Shown here piece after piece: positions 18,083 through 28,057 of a stretch of 51,637 nucleotides of DNA. The position numbers and the translations under genes are program-made. This stretch comes from Candidatus Zhuqueibacterota bacterium (GTDB lineage: Bacteria; Zhuqueibacterota; Zhuqueibacteria; Oceanimicrobiales; Oceanimicrobiaceae). Position 1 is the first letter of the stretch; each line of letters starts with the position of its first letter. The stretch is taken from NCBI GenBank assembly GCA_029262005.1, contig JAJDAG010000127.1, forward strand, positions 1 to 51,637, given 5' to 3'. The notes below the pieces were generated by a model. It searched no databases and had not been told where the DNA came from. It saw nothing but the letters and a program-made list of their open reading frames with translations.

Positions 18083-18718
18083 ATGATAATTGAATCGCTT
18101 GAAGTTGGACTTTTTGCTGAAAACTGCTATATCGTTGGTTGTAGTGAAACCCATGAGGGCGTCGTCATCGATCCTGGCGATGAGATCCCTCGTGTTCTGC
18201 AGCGCATTGAAGCGCTACGCCTAAATATTCGCATGATTTTGTTGACTCATGGCCATCTGGACCATGTGAAAGAAGTCGCTGCCCTTAAGAAGGAAATCGA
18301 CGTTCCTGTATTAATGCACAAAGATGACCAATTTTTGCTAGATAATTTACCGGCCCAGGCAGCCGCTTTCGGGTTGACTACCTCTGGTATTCCGCAAATC
18401 GATCGGTACATCGAGGGTGGCGAGCGCGTTGAGTTTGGGAACGTGAAGCTTGATGTTTTGTACACGCCCGGGCATTCGCCTGGCAGCGTTACGTTTGCAG
18501 GTGAGAATTTGGCGTTTTCCGGAGACGTCTTATTTTCCGGCTCAATTGGGCGCACGGATCTTCCCGGAGGAGATTTTGCGACGTTGATTGGTAGTATTCG
18601 TGACAAACTGTTTTCATTGGCTGACGATTCGACTATTTACCCCGGCCATGGACCAGCTACAACCATTGGCCATGAACGGTTACATAACCCTTTTCTTGTT
18701 CAGGATAATCGGCAGTAA
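18083..18718 (+). CDS. Metallo-beta-lactamase-fold hydrolase (glyoxalase II-like)
   Basis: A 211-residue MBL-fold protein. The metal-binding signature THGHLDH is at about residues 54-60. Further ligands are in YTPGHSPGSVTF (about 128-139), FSGDVLFSGSIGRTDLPGGD and the late YPGHGPATTIGHER. This is the pattern of small glyoxalase II-like hydrolases (YcbL type), which cleave thioesters. Such enzymes are often assigned as hydroxyacylglutathione hydrolase, but the true substrate is unknown. It starts 6 bases after the PHP stop and ends 7 before the HD gene. Confidence 0.88.
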   Translation: MIIESLEVGLFAENCYIVGCSETHEGVVIDPGDEIPRVLQRIEALRLNIRMILLTHGHLDHVKEVAALKKEIDVPVLMHKDDQFLLDNLPAQAAAFGLTTSGIPQIDRYIEGGERVEFGNVKLDVLYTPGHSPGSVTFAGENLAFSGDVLFSGSIGRTDLPGGDFATLIGSIRDKLFSLADDSTIYPGHGPATTIGHERLHNPFLVQDNRQ

Positions 18719-18725
18719 GGTTGAA

Positions 18726-19394
18726 ATGAAGAAGTTAATTACTTTGGACGATGTGAAGAAGGATGCTCAAGTGAGGGCATACATTAAACGGGCAGACGAG
18801 AATCTTGATGTCGTAGGCTTCACAGAACATGGTTTCAGGCATTGCGGAATCGTTGCAAAGCTTGCTAAACGGACGTTGCTACAAGTAGGGCTGCCTGAAC
18901 GTGAAGCTGAATTGTCTGCAATTGCCGGCTATTTGCACGACATTGGCAATGTCTTTAATCGAATTGATCATGCCTATACTGGTGCTGTTTTGGCTCACAC
19001 ATTGCTGAGAGATCTTGGGATGGATATCGATGAGATAACAGCTGTCGTTTCTGCCGTTGGCAACCATGATGAAGACGGTTCAGAGCCAGTAAGTAGCATT
19101 GCAGCCGGCTTGATTCTCGCAGACAAATCGGATGTTCATCGTTCTCGCGTGCGCAATCCGGATATGATAAAATTTGATATTCATGATCGTGTGAACTATG
19201 CGGTTAATCATTCTGAGCTTAACGTTGATGACGATAAGGCATCAATCACACTTTCGTTGTCTATAGATCTGAATATTTCATCGGTGATGGAGTACTTTGA
19301 AATATTTTTGAATCGAATGCTTTATTGCAAACGTGCTGCAAACTTCCTGAAAACTCAATTTAGATTGCTTGTGAACGAAAACAGGTTGTTATAA
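18726..19394 (+). CDS. HD-domain metal-dependent phosphohydrolase
   Basis: A 222-residue protein with an HD domain at about residues 35-130. The pattern HGFRHCGIVAKLA...YLHDIGNVFNRIDH...NHDEDG contains the H, HD and D metal ligands in order. HD enzymes of this kind act on phosphate esters of nucleotides or related compounds. The C-terminal third (NYAVNHSELNVDDDKASITLSLSID) may form a separate small domain; I do not recognise it. The start ATG 18726 follows TAAGGTTGAA. A terminator follows 80 bases after the stop. Confidence 0.82.
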   Translation: MKKLITLDDVKKDAQVRAYIKRADENLDVVGFTEHGFRHCGIVAKLAKRTLLQVGLPEREAELSAIAGYLHDIGNVFNRIDHAYTGAVLAHTLLRDLGMDIDEITAVVSAVGNHDEDGSEPVSSIAAGLILADKSDVHRSRVRNPDMIKFDIHDRVNYAVNHSELNVDDDKASITLSLSIDLNISSVMEYFEIFLNRMLYCKRAANFLKTQFRLLVNENRLL

Positions 19395-19474
19395 AGTGCG
19401 GACTTGGCTATGGGTAAAAAGTTCTTGCAAATAACCAATATTTTATTTATACTAATAATTCTTTGTGCCAATTC

Positions 19475-19499
19475 AAAGGGATGTCAACGTCCCTTTTTC
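19475..19499 (+). terminator. Intrinsic terminator after the dcd-PHP-MBL-HD run
   Basis: A 7-bp stem, AAAGGGA (19475-19481) with TCCCTTT (19490-19496), has an 8-base loop and a T-rich 3' end (TTTTTCTTTG). It lies between the HD gene and RNase G. Confidence 0.75.
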
Positions 19500-19590
19500 T
19501 TTGTTCTTTGACAGTCTCAACGCTCACCCGCTTGCCTTACTTCGCATAGTAAGTCATGATTTATCCAAAGGAGCATAAATATTAGCAAGT

Positions 19591-21111
19591 ATGAAAAAGG
19601 AAATTGTAATTAATTCGTCTATTGGAGAGACGAGAACAGCCATAGTGGAAAACAGAAAGCTGGTTGAGTTGTTTGTCGAGCAACCCGAAAACGAACGAAT
19701 GGTTGGTGATATTTACGTGGGAAGAGTGGTTAATGTCGTTAAGGGTATGCAAGCCGCATTTGTCGATATTGGACATAAGCAAGATGCTTTTTTACATTTT
19801 TCTGATATAGGGGACGTGCTGCTTGATTATAAGTCATTCATTAAACTGAGTGCTCCAGTATCAAGCGCAAAGCGTTCTAACAGACGCCCTATACCAAGAG
19901 AAGGCCAAGAAATATTGGTTCAAATCATAAAGGAACCGATAAGCCGAAAAGGAGCACGAGTCACAACAGAGCTTTCTTTTCCTGGTCGATTTCTCGTATT
20001 GGTCCCCAATTCTGATGTCGTAGGCATCTCCAAAAAAATATTTAAGATAAAAGAAAAGAGAAATTTAAAGAAAATTGTTCGCGGCTTAAGACCTGATGGT
20101 TTCGGTGTAATTGTGAGGACCGTTGCAGAAAATACAAGTGAAAACGTTATAACGAATGACTTGAACGGTCTGTTGAAAGAATGGAAAAACTTAGAGCGTA
20201 AACTGGAGAAAACACCGCCACCTGCTCTGGTCTATAAAGATGCTAGCATGGCATCAAGTGTGATTCGAGATCTGTTTACACCAGATGTTGATCGCGTGGT
20301 CATGGATTCAAAAAAGCTCTATCGGGAAACAACAACCTACTTAAAGGATGTTCGTTCAAAACTTGCCGACCGTGTTGAATTATATAAAGGTAAGGTCCCT
20401 GTTTTCGACCATTTTGGCATTGAATCTGAGTTCGAAAAATGTCTTTCCAGAAAAGTTTGGATACCCAGCGGTGGTCATGTTTTATTTGATCATACAGAGG
20501 CATTGGTTGCCGTTGATGTAAATAGTGGTAAGTTTATCGGGCGAAAAGAGCCCGAGGAAAATATTCTAAAAGTAAACTTGGAGGCAGCAAGAGAAATTGC
20601 CCGGCAGTTACGTCTGAGAGATATTGGGGGGATAATAGTTGTAGATTTCATCGATATGGTGGAGCCAAAAAATAAGAAAAGGCTCTCTGATGAATTTATG
20701 CGAGAACTGCGAAGAGGTAGGGCTCAGGTTAACGTGGGCCCAATTAGTGAGTTTGGTCTGATTGAGTTGACGCGAGAGCGTGTGAGGCCGAGCCTGTTAT
20801 ATGCATTTAGTGAGCCGTGTCCAACCTGTGATGGACTGGGTCGGGTCATTTCTGAAAGTACGGTTTTGACCAAAATAGAAAGATGGCTCCGGCGTTTTCG
20901 GGCCGAGAGAAAGGAGTGGTCGATAAGCTTGGTTGTACACCCATCGATGGCTGAGTATCTGCGCAGTGGATTTGTAAGTAATACCAGAAAGCTGATGTGG
21001 AAATATCGACTGAAAATAGATGTGGTTCGGGATGATAGTCTGCGAATCGAAAAATTTAGAGTTCTTCTCAAGAAAGATGGTACCGACATGACTGATCAGT
21101 TCGTAATATAG
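19591..21111 (+). CDS. rng: Ribonuclease G/E family endoribonuclease
   Basis: A 506-residue Rne/Rng-family enzyme that processes rRNA precursors and mRNA. The S1 domain is at about residues 38-125 (VGDIYVGRVVNVVKGMQAAFVDIG), with an insertion (SAKRSNRRPIPREGQ) in it. The catalytic aspartates are Asp309 (VAVDVNSGK) and Asp352 (IVVDFIDM). The zinc-link CPTCDGLG (Cys410, Cys413) is present. The length is that of RNase G; there is no long RNase E-like C-terminal scaffold. rplU and rpmA follow, an arrangement also seen in other phyla. Confidence 0.96.
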   Translation: MKKEIVINSSIGETRTAIVENRKLVELFVEQPENERMVGDIYVGRVVNVVKGMQAAFVDIGHKQDAFLHFSDIGDVLLDYKSFIKLSAPVSSAKRSNRRPIPREGQEILVQIIKEPISRKGARVTTELSFPGRFLVLVPNSDVVGISKKIFKIKEKRNLKKIVRGLRPDGFGVIVRTVAENTSENVITNDLNGLLKEWKNLERKLEKTPPPALVYKDASMASSVIRDLFTPDVDRVVMDSKKLYRETTTYLKDVRSKLADRVELYKGKVPVFDHFGIESEFEKCLSRKVWIPSGGHVLFDHTEALVAVDVNSGKFIGRKEPEENILKVNLEAAREIARQLRLRDIGGIIVVDFIDMVEPKNKKRLSDEFMRELRRGRAQVNVGPISEFGLIELTRERVRPSLLYAFSEPCPTCDGLGRVISESTVLTKIERWLRRFRAERKEWSISLVVHPSMAEYLRSGFVSNTRKLMWKYRLKIDVVRDDSLRIEKFRVLLKKDGTDMTDQFVI

Positions 21112-21166
21112 AATTGAGCAGTGGGTTTGAGTGCCTTGAATTTTATATCGCCTGGAGGTTTTAGTA

Positions 21167-21517
21167 ATGTACGCAATCGTTAATATTGCTGGCAAACAAT
21201 TCAAAGTTAGCAAGGGAGATAGCATCCGTGTGCCAAAGATTGACGGTGAAGTGGGCAAGGATGTTGTATTTGATAATGTTTTGCTCGTGTCTGATAAGGG
21301 CAAAATTACAGTTGGGCAGCCTGTTGTGTCAGGTGCAAAGATTAAAGCGCAAATAGACGCTTTTGGACGCGACAAAAAGGTTATCGTGTTTAAGAAAAAA
21401 CGCCGTAAAGGGTATCGAGTAACGCGTGGTCATAGGCAAGATTTTACAGAATTGACGATTAAGTCCATTTCTCAAGCCAGAAAGAAAAAAGCAGGAGACG
21501 AAGAAAATGGCGCATAA
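21167..21517 (+). CDS. rplU: 50S ribosomal protein L21
   Basis: L21 (116 residues) binds 23S rRNA domain I. The start [18 protein letters not shown], the block [15 protein letters not shown], and [29 protein letters not shown] are diagnostic. The C-terminal residues [13 protein letters not shown] extend about 12 residues past the usual end, and the stop falls 11 bases inside rpmA. TGGAGG at 21151-21156 is the ribosome binding site. Confidence 0.97.
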   Translation: MYAIVNIAGKQFKVSKGDSIRVPKIDGEVGKDVVFDNVLLVSDKGKITVGQPVVSGAKIKAQIDAFGRDKKVIVFKKKRRKGYRVTRGHRQDFTELTIKSISQARKKKAGDEENGA

Positions 21518-21764
21518 AAAAGGTGTTGGAAGTTCAAGAAATGGTCGCGATAGTAATCCACAATTCCTCGGTGTAAAAAGGTACGATGGGCAATTGGTTA
21601 CAGCTGGAAGTATCCTTGTTCGCCAAAGAGGAACGAGGATTCATCCAGGCGAGAATGTTGCAAAAGGCAAAGATGATACGTTGTTTGCCTTGGCGGATGG
21701 CTTTGTAAAGTTTGAGAAAAAGGGCCGTTATAAGAAAGTCGTTAACATTTTTTCTGAGGCCTAA
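21507..21764 (+). CDS. rpmA: 50S ribosomal protein L27
   Basis: L27 (85 residues) reaches the peptidyl-transferase centre with its N-terminus. [62 protein letters not shown] are the family signature. The N-terminus begins directly with the mature-type MAHKKG, without the cleaved extension seen in Firmicutes. It overlaps rplU by 11 bases, and AGGAGACGAAGAAA within rplU gives the ribosome binding site. Confidence 0.98.
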   Translation: MAHKKGVGSSRNGRDSNPQFLGVKRYDGQLVTAGSILVRQRGTRIHPGENVAKGKDDTLFALADGFVKFEKKGRYKKVVNIFSEA

Positions 21765-21881
21765 AACCAGGTTGTTTAAGGTTGTCTTCGCATTTCCCTC
21801 TGTAACTACACGGGTGGTTGATTAACAACATCTGTATTGTTTTTCTTTGCCTTCTAAAGGGCATTCCCCACTAAATTTATG

Positions 21882-21909
21882 AAAAAAGCGGCAATCGCCG
21901 CTTTTTTTT
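21882..21909 (+). terminator. Intrinsic terminator after rpmA
   Basis: An 11-bp perfect stem, AAAAAAGCGGC (21882-21892) with GCCGCTTTTTT (21897-21907), encloses a 4-base AATC loop and ends in a T run. The A-tract/T-tract symmetry means it could work for both strands. Confidence 0.93.
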
Positions 21910-21972
21910 ATACCCCTGCAGCCTGTGAAAAAACAAGCACCTACAAAAATTATGCCATCTTTTAAATTCACC

Positions 21973-22001
21973 TTGACAATCAATTTCAATTATTCTATAT
22001 T
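21973..22001 (+). promoter_or_regulatory. Consensus sigma-70 promoter for gatC-pyrG
   Basis: TTGACA (21973-21978) is a perfect -35 hexamer and TATATT (21996-22001) a strong -10, separated by exactly 17 bases. gatC starts 42 bases downstream of the -10. It follows the rpmA terminator, so gatC-pyrG should be an independent transcription unit. The strict E. coli-like spacing argues against a Bacteroidota-type -33/-7 promoter system. Confidence 0.8.
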
Positions 22002-22042
22002 ACGTGTGTTTTATACTGACCTAACTACATGTCGGGGGTGCA

Positions 22043-22330
22043 ATGCGCATCAAGGTTGAAGATATTGAGAAAATGGCTCGTCTGGCACGGTTAAGCTTCA
22101 CTGATGAAGAAAAGCAGAATCTTGCCAGTCACCTGGACACCATCGTCTCCTATGTTGAGAAATTAGATGAACTTGATACGACCGATGTTCAGCCCACCTA
22201 CCATGTTTTGGACATGCAGAATGTGCTGCGTGATGACGTTGTTGAGCCGTCATTGCATCCGGACGAGGTGCTTCGTAATGCCCCGAACAAAAAAAATGGA
22301 TATTTTAGTGTGCCCAAAGTTATTGGTTGA
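22043..22330 (+). CDS. gatC: Aspartyl/glutamyl-tRNA amidotransferase subunit C
   Basis: GatC (95 residues) stabilises the GatCAB complex that amidates Glu-tRNA(Gln) or Asp-tRNA(Asn). The motifs MRIKVEDIEKMARLARLSFTDEE, ILSYVEKLDELDT-like segment and VLRDDVVEPSL are characteristic. It follows CGGGGGTG, and the next gene pyrG starts 21 bases after the stop. gatA and gatB are not nearby, so the complex is encoded at more than one locus. Confidence 0.95.
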   Translation: MRIKVEDIEKMARLARLSFTDEEKQNLASHLDTIVSYVEKLDELDTTDVQPTYHVLDMQNVLRDDVVEPSLHPDEVLRNAPNKKNGYFSVPKVIG

Positions 22331-22348
22331 TAGAAAGGACTAAGGTGA

Positions 22349-23983
<1,635 letters not shown>

Positions 23984-24027
23984 TTTCATGTTTGTATGCG
24001 TAATTTGTTTTCTTTATTCTGTAGGGT

Positions 24028-24052
24028 GCGGCTTCGTGTGAGAGGGAGCCGC
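24028..24052 (+). other. Small hairpin in the pyrG-lptC gap
   Basis: GCGGCT (24028-24033) pairs with AGCCGC (24047-24052) around a 13-base loop. No T run follows, so it is not an intrinsic terminator. Its 3' arm overlaps the end of a GGGAG sequence (24044-24048) that lies 7 bases before ATG 24056, which opens a 16-codon frame. The structure is seen; any regulatory role is conjecture. Confidence 0.35.
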
Positions 24053-24169
24053 GAAATGGGTTACTGGTTTGGCTGTTGCGATGAATTTTTCTTGGTTTCT
24101 TTATGAATGCTGTAATCTTTACTGTGAGGAATAACAAGCCCTGGGTCTCGTTTTTTAAGTCGTAAGTCA

Positions 24170-24775
24170 TTGGAGCGTACGGTCAGTCTTGTGCAAATAT
24201 TGCAGAAAATAGCTTGTCAATTCATCGTGTTTATGTTTGCGACTTTTTTTATTCAAGGCTGTGAAAGGGCAGAAGAGTTTGCGGCCAACACCGTTGAAGT
24301 TGATGAAGTCGCTGAGCAGGATGGTTTTGACGCCACATTAACCACGACACACAAGGGAAAACTATTTTCGGTAATAAAATATGGCAGAATGTCGCGTTAT
24401 GCCGGCAAGAAACATGTGCGGTTTTTTGATGGAATCGAATTAGAGCTATATGACGACGGTGTTTTCGGCTCGGAAATTTTTGCTGAGAGTGCATTCCTGG
24501 ATGAAAAAAAGGATACCATTGAGTTGGACGGTAATGTGCGAGTTTATTCGCATAACGGAATTAATTTGCGAACCGAACGGCTCCTTTGGAACACGGCACA
24601 GGATACGGTGACTTCCGATACTTTCGTTACTGTGATTACCATTGAGCGAGACACGCTGTATGGCATGGGATTTGGCTCTGGAAAATCATTTCAGAATTGG
24701 GTCATTCAGCAGCCTTATGGCGTAACTCAAAAACGATTGAACATCAACGTTCTCGATGCGGATAAGAACAAATAG
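24170..24775 (+). CDS. lptC: LPS-export periplasmic protein LptC (lipoprotein form)
   Basis: A 201-residue protein with the LptC topology: an N-terminal hydrophobic segment (about 14-30) followed by a beta-jelly-roll. It ends the segment in FIQGC, a plausible lipobox with Cys31. In E. coli LptC is a transmembrane protein; a lipoprotein form is common in other phyla. The body (MSRYAGKKHVRFFDGIELELYDDG, IELDGNVRVYSHNGINLRTERLLWN) matches LptC-type sheet repeats. TTG 24170 is the best available start; GTG 24191 is an alternative. It precedes an OstA-like gene and lptB in standard order. Confidence 0.82.
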   Translation: MERTVSLVQILQKIACQFIVFMFATFFIQGCERAEEFAANTVEVDEVAEQDGFDATLTTTHKGKLFSVIKYGRMSRYAGKKHVRFFDGIELELYDDGVFGSEIFAESAFLDEKKDTIELDGNVRVYSHNGINLRTERLLWNTAQDTVTSDTFVTVITIERDTLYGMGFGSGKSFQNWVIQQPYGVTQKRLNINVLDADKNK

Positions 24776-25847
24776 ACTCGGCTACGTTATTGGTCTTTTC
24801 AGTCTGATAGGCGGGTTTGCCGATTTGTGGTCAGCTCAGGAAACTTTGCGGCTAATACACGCCGACTCTTTTAGGCAGGAGAAAAACGGGCAAGAAACTT
24901 TACAAAAGCTTGTTGGTCATGTCAAATTTGTGCAGGGGGAAACAACAATCCTCTGTGATCAGGCTGTGCGGCGACTTGATAGTGGTCTGTTTGAACTTGC
25001 TGGCAACGTCAGAGTTGCAGACAGCACCAAAACCCTGTTGGCCGACACGGTATTGGTTTTTGAAAAAGCAAGGAAGCAAGTTGCATTGGGACGTGTAGTG
25101 AGTGTTACTGAAAATGACACGACCACAGCCGATGCAATTACGTATTTCGAAGAAACAGACAAGGTTTTGAGCGAGGGGAATGTTCGAATTGTAAACCCCG
25201 GCGAATTTACGACTTTGGAGGGAGAAACGGTTACGTATTTTCGTGACTCTGATTTCGCTAAAATTGTTGATGGCGCTCGGATGTTACATTATGACAGCTT
25301 GTGGGTCGAACAAACAAGAATAGTGGCAGACACCATGGAAATCTATAACGGTGGTGAAGAAACGGTTGCGTTGAACAATGTATCCATCGTGAAAAAGAAC
25401 ACCACTGCAAAGTGTGGCTATGCAAAATACTACCGTAAACTCGAGAAGATTGTTCTGAAAAATTCGCCGGTTATTCAGCAGCAACATCAGCAGATTGAGG
25501 GCGATACGGTGAGTTTCTTTCTGAACGATTCAGAACTGACTGACGCTTTGGTGAATGGAAATGCCAGGGTTGTTTCCGAAGCCGACACGGTGGAAAAAGG
25601 TCGTTGGCAGAATAAGTTGACTGGTCAATCTATGAAATTTCATTTTCAAAATGAAGAGATCCAGACAGTTATTATTGAAGACCAGGCCACCAGCATCTAT
25701 CATATAATAGAAGGAATACAGTACGAAGGCGTTAATAAACTGTCGGGTGACATAATCACCGTTGACTTTCAGGCTGGGAAAGTAAAACGTGTGCTTGTGA
25801 CAAGTAAGCCGGGCGCTGCAGCCGGCGCATTTTCTCCGGCAAAATAA
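24756..25847 (+). CDS. OstA/LptA-like LPS transport protein, double length
   Basis: A 363-residue, periplasmic-type protein with a hydrophobic N-terminal segment (about 8-26) ending at SAQ. It carries OstA-like repeats: VGHVKFVQGETTILCDQAVRRLDSGLFELAGNVRVAD, VALGRVVSVTENDTTTADAITYFEETDKVLSEGNVRI, ETVTYFRDSDFAKIVD. LptA bridges LPS between membranes and is usually about 185 residues; this is about twice that, as if extended with extra jelly-roll turns. It overlaps lptC by 20 bases and lptB by 1, so the three genes are surely co-expressed. OstA/LptD-like naming is possible; LptA-type role is inferred. Confidence 0.82.
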   Translation: MRIRTNRLGYVIGLFSLIGGFADLWSAQETLRLIHADSFRQEKNGQETLQKLVGHVKFVQGETTILCDQAVRRLDSGLFELAGNVRVADSTKTLLADTVLVFEKARKQVALGRVVSVTENDTTTADAITYFEETDKVLSEGNVRIVNPGEFTTLEGETVTYFRDSDFAKIVDGARMLHYDSLWVEQTRIVADTMEIYNGGEETVALNNVSIVKKNTTAKCGYAKYYRKLEKIVLKNSPVIQQQHQQIEGDTVSFFLNDSELTDALVNGNARVVSEADTVEKGRWQNKLTGQSMKFHFQNEEIQTVIIEDQATSIYHIIEGIQYEGVNKLSGDIITVDFQAGKVKRVLVTSKPGAAAGAFSPAK

Positions 25848-26575
25848 TGTTTACATTACGAACTCGAGACCTGGTAAAGGTTTATAAAAAACGGTGCGTT
25901 GTCAATGAAGTTAGTGTTGAGGTTAAGCGAGGAGAAATAGTCGGTTTACTTGGCCCCAACGGTGCCGGCAAGACAACAACTTTTTACATGATTGTCGGTA
26001 TGATTAAGCCGAATGCGGGTCAGATTTTTATTGATGATGAGGATATTACCAGACTGCCAATGTACAAACGGGCTCGTCGTGGAATCGGTTATCTTTCACA
26101 GGAAGATTCCATTTTTCGACGGCTCACCGTTAGGGAAAATATTCTCGCAATTCTGGAAACTCTGCCCATTTCAAAAAGCGAAAGGGAGCAGAGGCTTGAT
26201 GAACTTCTCAATGAATTGAATGTTGAGCATTTGGCTGATAGCAAGGCCTACACACTTTCAGGAGGAGAAAAAAGACGGGTTGAAATCACTCGGGCGCTTG
26301 TCACGGACCCCAAAATCATTTTGCTTGATGAACCATTTGCGGGCGTGGATCCCATCGCGGTTGAGGAAATCCAGAACATTGTATTGAAATTAAAGCTAAG
26401 GGGTATTGGGGTTCTGATTACGGATCACAATGTTCATGAAACTTTGGCAATAACCGACCGGGCCTATTTGTTGTACGAGGGGCGCGTGCTTAAATCAGGA
26501 ACATCACAGGTGCTGTCTGAAGACGATGAAGCTATTAAACTCTACCTTGGTGAAAAATTCAGGTTGACCCGTTAA
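25847..26575 (+). CDS. lptB: LPS export ABC transporter ATP-binding protein LptB
   Basis: LptB (242 residues) powers LPS extraction with LptF/LptG. Walker A GPNGAGKT is at residues 36-43, the signature LSGGE at 137-141, Walker B IILLDE at 157-162, followed by DPIAVEEIQ and the H-loop ITDHNVHETL. The sequence LPMYKRARRGIGYLSQEDSIFRRLTVREN is typical of LptB. It shares one base with the preceding gene. lptF and lptG are not in the window. rpoN follows after 24 bases. Confidence 0.96.
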   Translation: MFTLRTRDLVKVYKKRCVVNEVSVEVKRGEIVGLLGPNGAGKTTTFYMIVGMIKPNAGQIFIDDEDITRLPMYKRARRGIGYLSQEDSIFRRLTVRENILAILETLPISKSEREQRLDELLNELNVEHLADSKAYTLSGGEKRRVEITRALVTDPKIILLDEPFAGVDPIAVEEIQNIVLKLKLRGIGVLITDHNVHETLAITDRAYLLYEGRVLKSGTSQVLSEDDEAIKLYLGEKFRLTR

Positions 26576-26599
26576 GGGATATAAGGAAACAGGACAACG

Positions 26600-28030
26600 A
26601 TGCCGAATTTAGTTCAAAGACTTAGCTTACAAATGAAACAGTCACCGCAGCAGGTACTGCTTTCATCTCTTTTGCAATTGCCTATTCTCAGTCTGGAGCA
26701 GAAACTCAAAGTAGAGTTGGAGATGAACCCTCTGCTTGAGATTGATGAAGAAATGGAGGTGATCGAAGAGATCGATCTGGAAGCTGAAGAGTCAGAATTA
26801 GAAAAGAATGAAGAGACTGAAAATTCTGAAGATGCAATAGATGAATTTGAGAAGGAAGAGATCGACTGGGATTCAATTCTCAATGATGAGGACACTTATG
26901 AATTTCGCATGGCTAAGGATGACAGCGCTGAAGTTTTTGATCGACCAGAGGTTGCGCAAACGACCTTGCCTGAGCACCTTCTTAGTCAGTTGGGCATGGC
27001 GAACTTGTCCCCGGATGAGGAGGTTATCGGCGAGTATATTGTTTGGAACATAAACGAGGATGGATACCTCACCTATTCTGCTGATGCTATTGCTGAGAAT
27101 CTGGATGTTGATGTTGAGCAAGTAGAAACGGTCTTAAAAGTCATTCAAAATTTTGATCCATTGGGAATTGGTGCCAGGTCTTTGCAGGAATGTTTGTTGG
27201 TTCAAATGTTGGATATTGAGTATCCTAATCCAGATGCAATCGAGATTCTCAGAGACCACTTTGATGATTTTACCAACAAGCGTTACGAAAAAATTGCTAA
27301 GAAGATGGAAATTTCTCTTGAAGAAATTAAGATGGCTATCGAGGAAATTACCCGGCTCAATCCAAAACCTGGTGAAGGGTATGTGCTTTTCCACCAAAAT
27401 GTTATTGTGCCCGACCTTGAAGTCGAGAAAAATGAAGAGGGCGAATACACCATCTCCATGAATGACTGGAATGTGCCGCATCTGCGCATAAACAATTCCT
27501 ACAAAAAATTATTGCTGGATAGGAAGAAATCGTCGAAGGAAACGCGCGATTATATACGACAGAGCCTTGAGTCAGCGCGCTGGCTGATTAATTCCATCCA
27601 CCAACGTCGCGCCACAATTCTGCGTGTGCTTGAGGCGATTATTGATAAACAACGTAAATTTTTTGATCACGGCAAAGAACACATCAAACCCATGATTCTC
27701 AAAGATATTGCTGAAGAAATTGGTATGGATATTTCCACCATCAGCCGCGTGACAAATGGTAAATACGTACAGACTGAACATGGTGTGTTTGAGCTGAAGT
27801 ACTTTTTTAGCGAAAAAATCAGGAGCGACAGCGGCGATGATGTTTCGAACAAGACCATCAAGAATATCATAAAAGAAATTATTGAAAAAGAAGATCCGGA
27901 TAAGCCATTCAATGATCAACGCATTGCTGAAATGCTGAAAGACAAGAGTTTCCATGTTGCAAGACGCACCGTGGCAAAATATCGCGAGCAAATGATGATT
28001 CCGGTATCGCGTTTGCGAAGAAAGCTGTAA
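26600..28030 (+). CDS. rpoN: RNA polymerase sigma-54 factor
   Basis: RpoN (476 residues) directs RNA polymerase to -24/-12 promoters and needs an AAA+ activator. Region I (about 1-45) has the glutamine/leucine pattern (LSLQMKQSPQQVLLSSLLQLPILSLEQKLKVELEMNPLLE). A strongly acidic region II follows (about 48-105). The core-binding region and DNA-binding domain end in the RpoN box ARRTVAKYRE (454-463). No bacterial enhancer-binding protein is present in the window. The lptB-rpoN neighbourhood is also known from Proteobacteria. Confidence 0.97.
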   Translation: MPNLVQRLSLQMKQSPQQVLLSSLLQLPILSLEQKLKVELEMNPLLEIDEEMEVIEEIDLEAEESELEKNEETENSEDAIDEFEKEEIDWDSILNDEDTYEFRMAKDDSAEVFDRPEVAQTTLPEHLLSQLGMANLSPDEEVIGEYIVWNINEDGYLTYSADAIAENLDVDVEQVETVLKVIQNFDPLGIGARSLQECLLVQMLDIEYPNPDAIEILRDHFDDFTNKRYEKIAKKMEISLEEIKMAIEEITRLNPKPGEGYVLFHQNVIVPDLEVEKNEEGEYTISMNDWNVPHLRINNSYKKLLLDRKKSSKETRDYIRQSLESARWLINSIHQRRATILRVLEAIIDKQRKFFDHGKEHIKPMILKDIAEEIGMDISTISRVTNGKYVQTEHGVFELKYFFSEKIRSDSGDDVSNKTIKNIIKEIIEKEDPDKPFNDQRIAEMLKDKSFHVARRTVAKYREQMMIPVSRLRRKL

Positions 28031-28057
28031 ACAGAAAAACAAGCAGGTTAGAATCTT

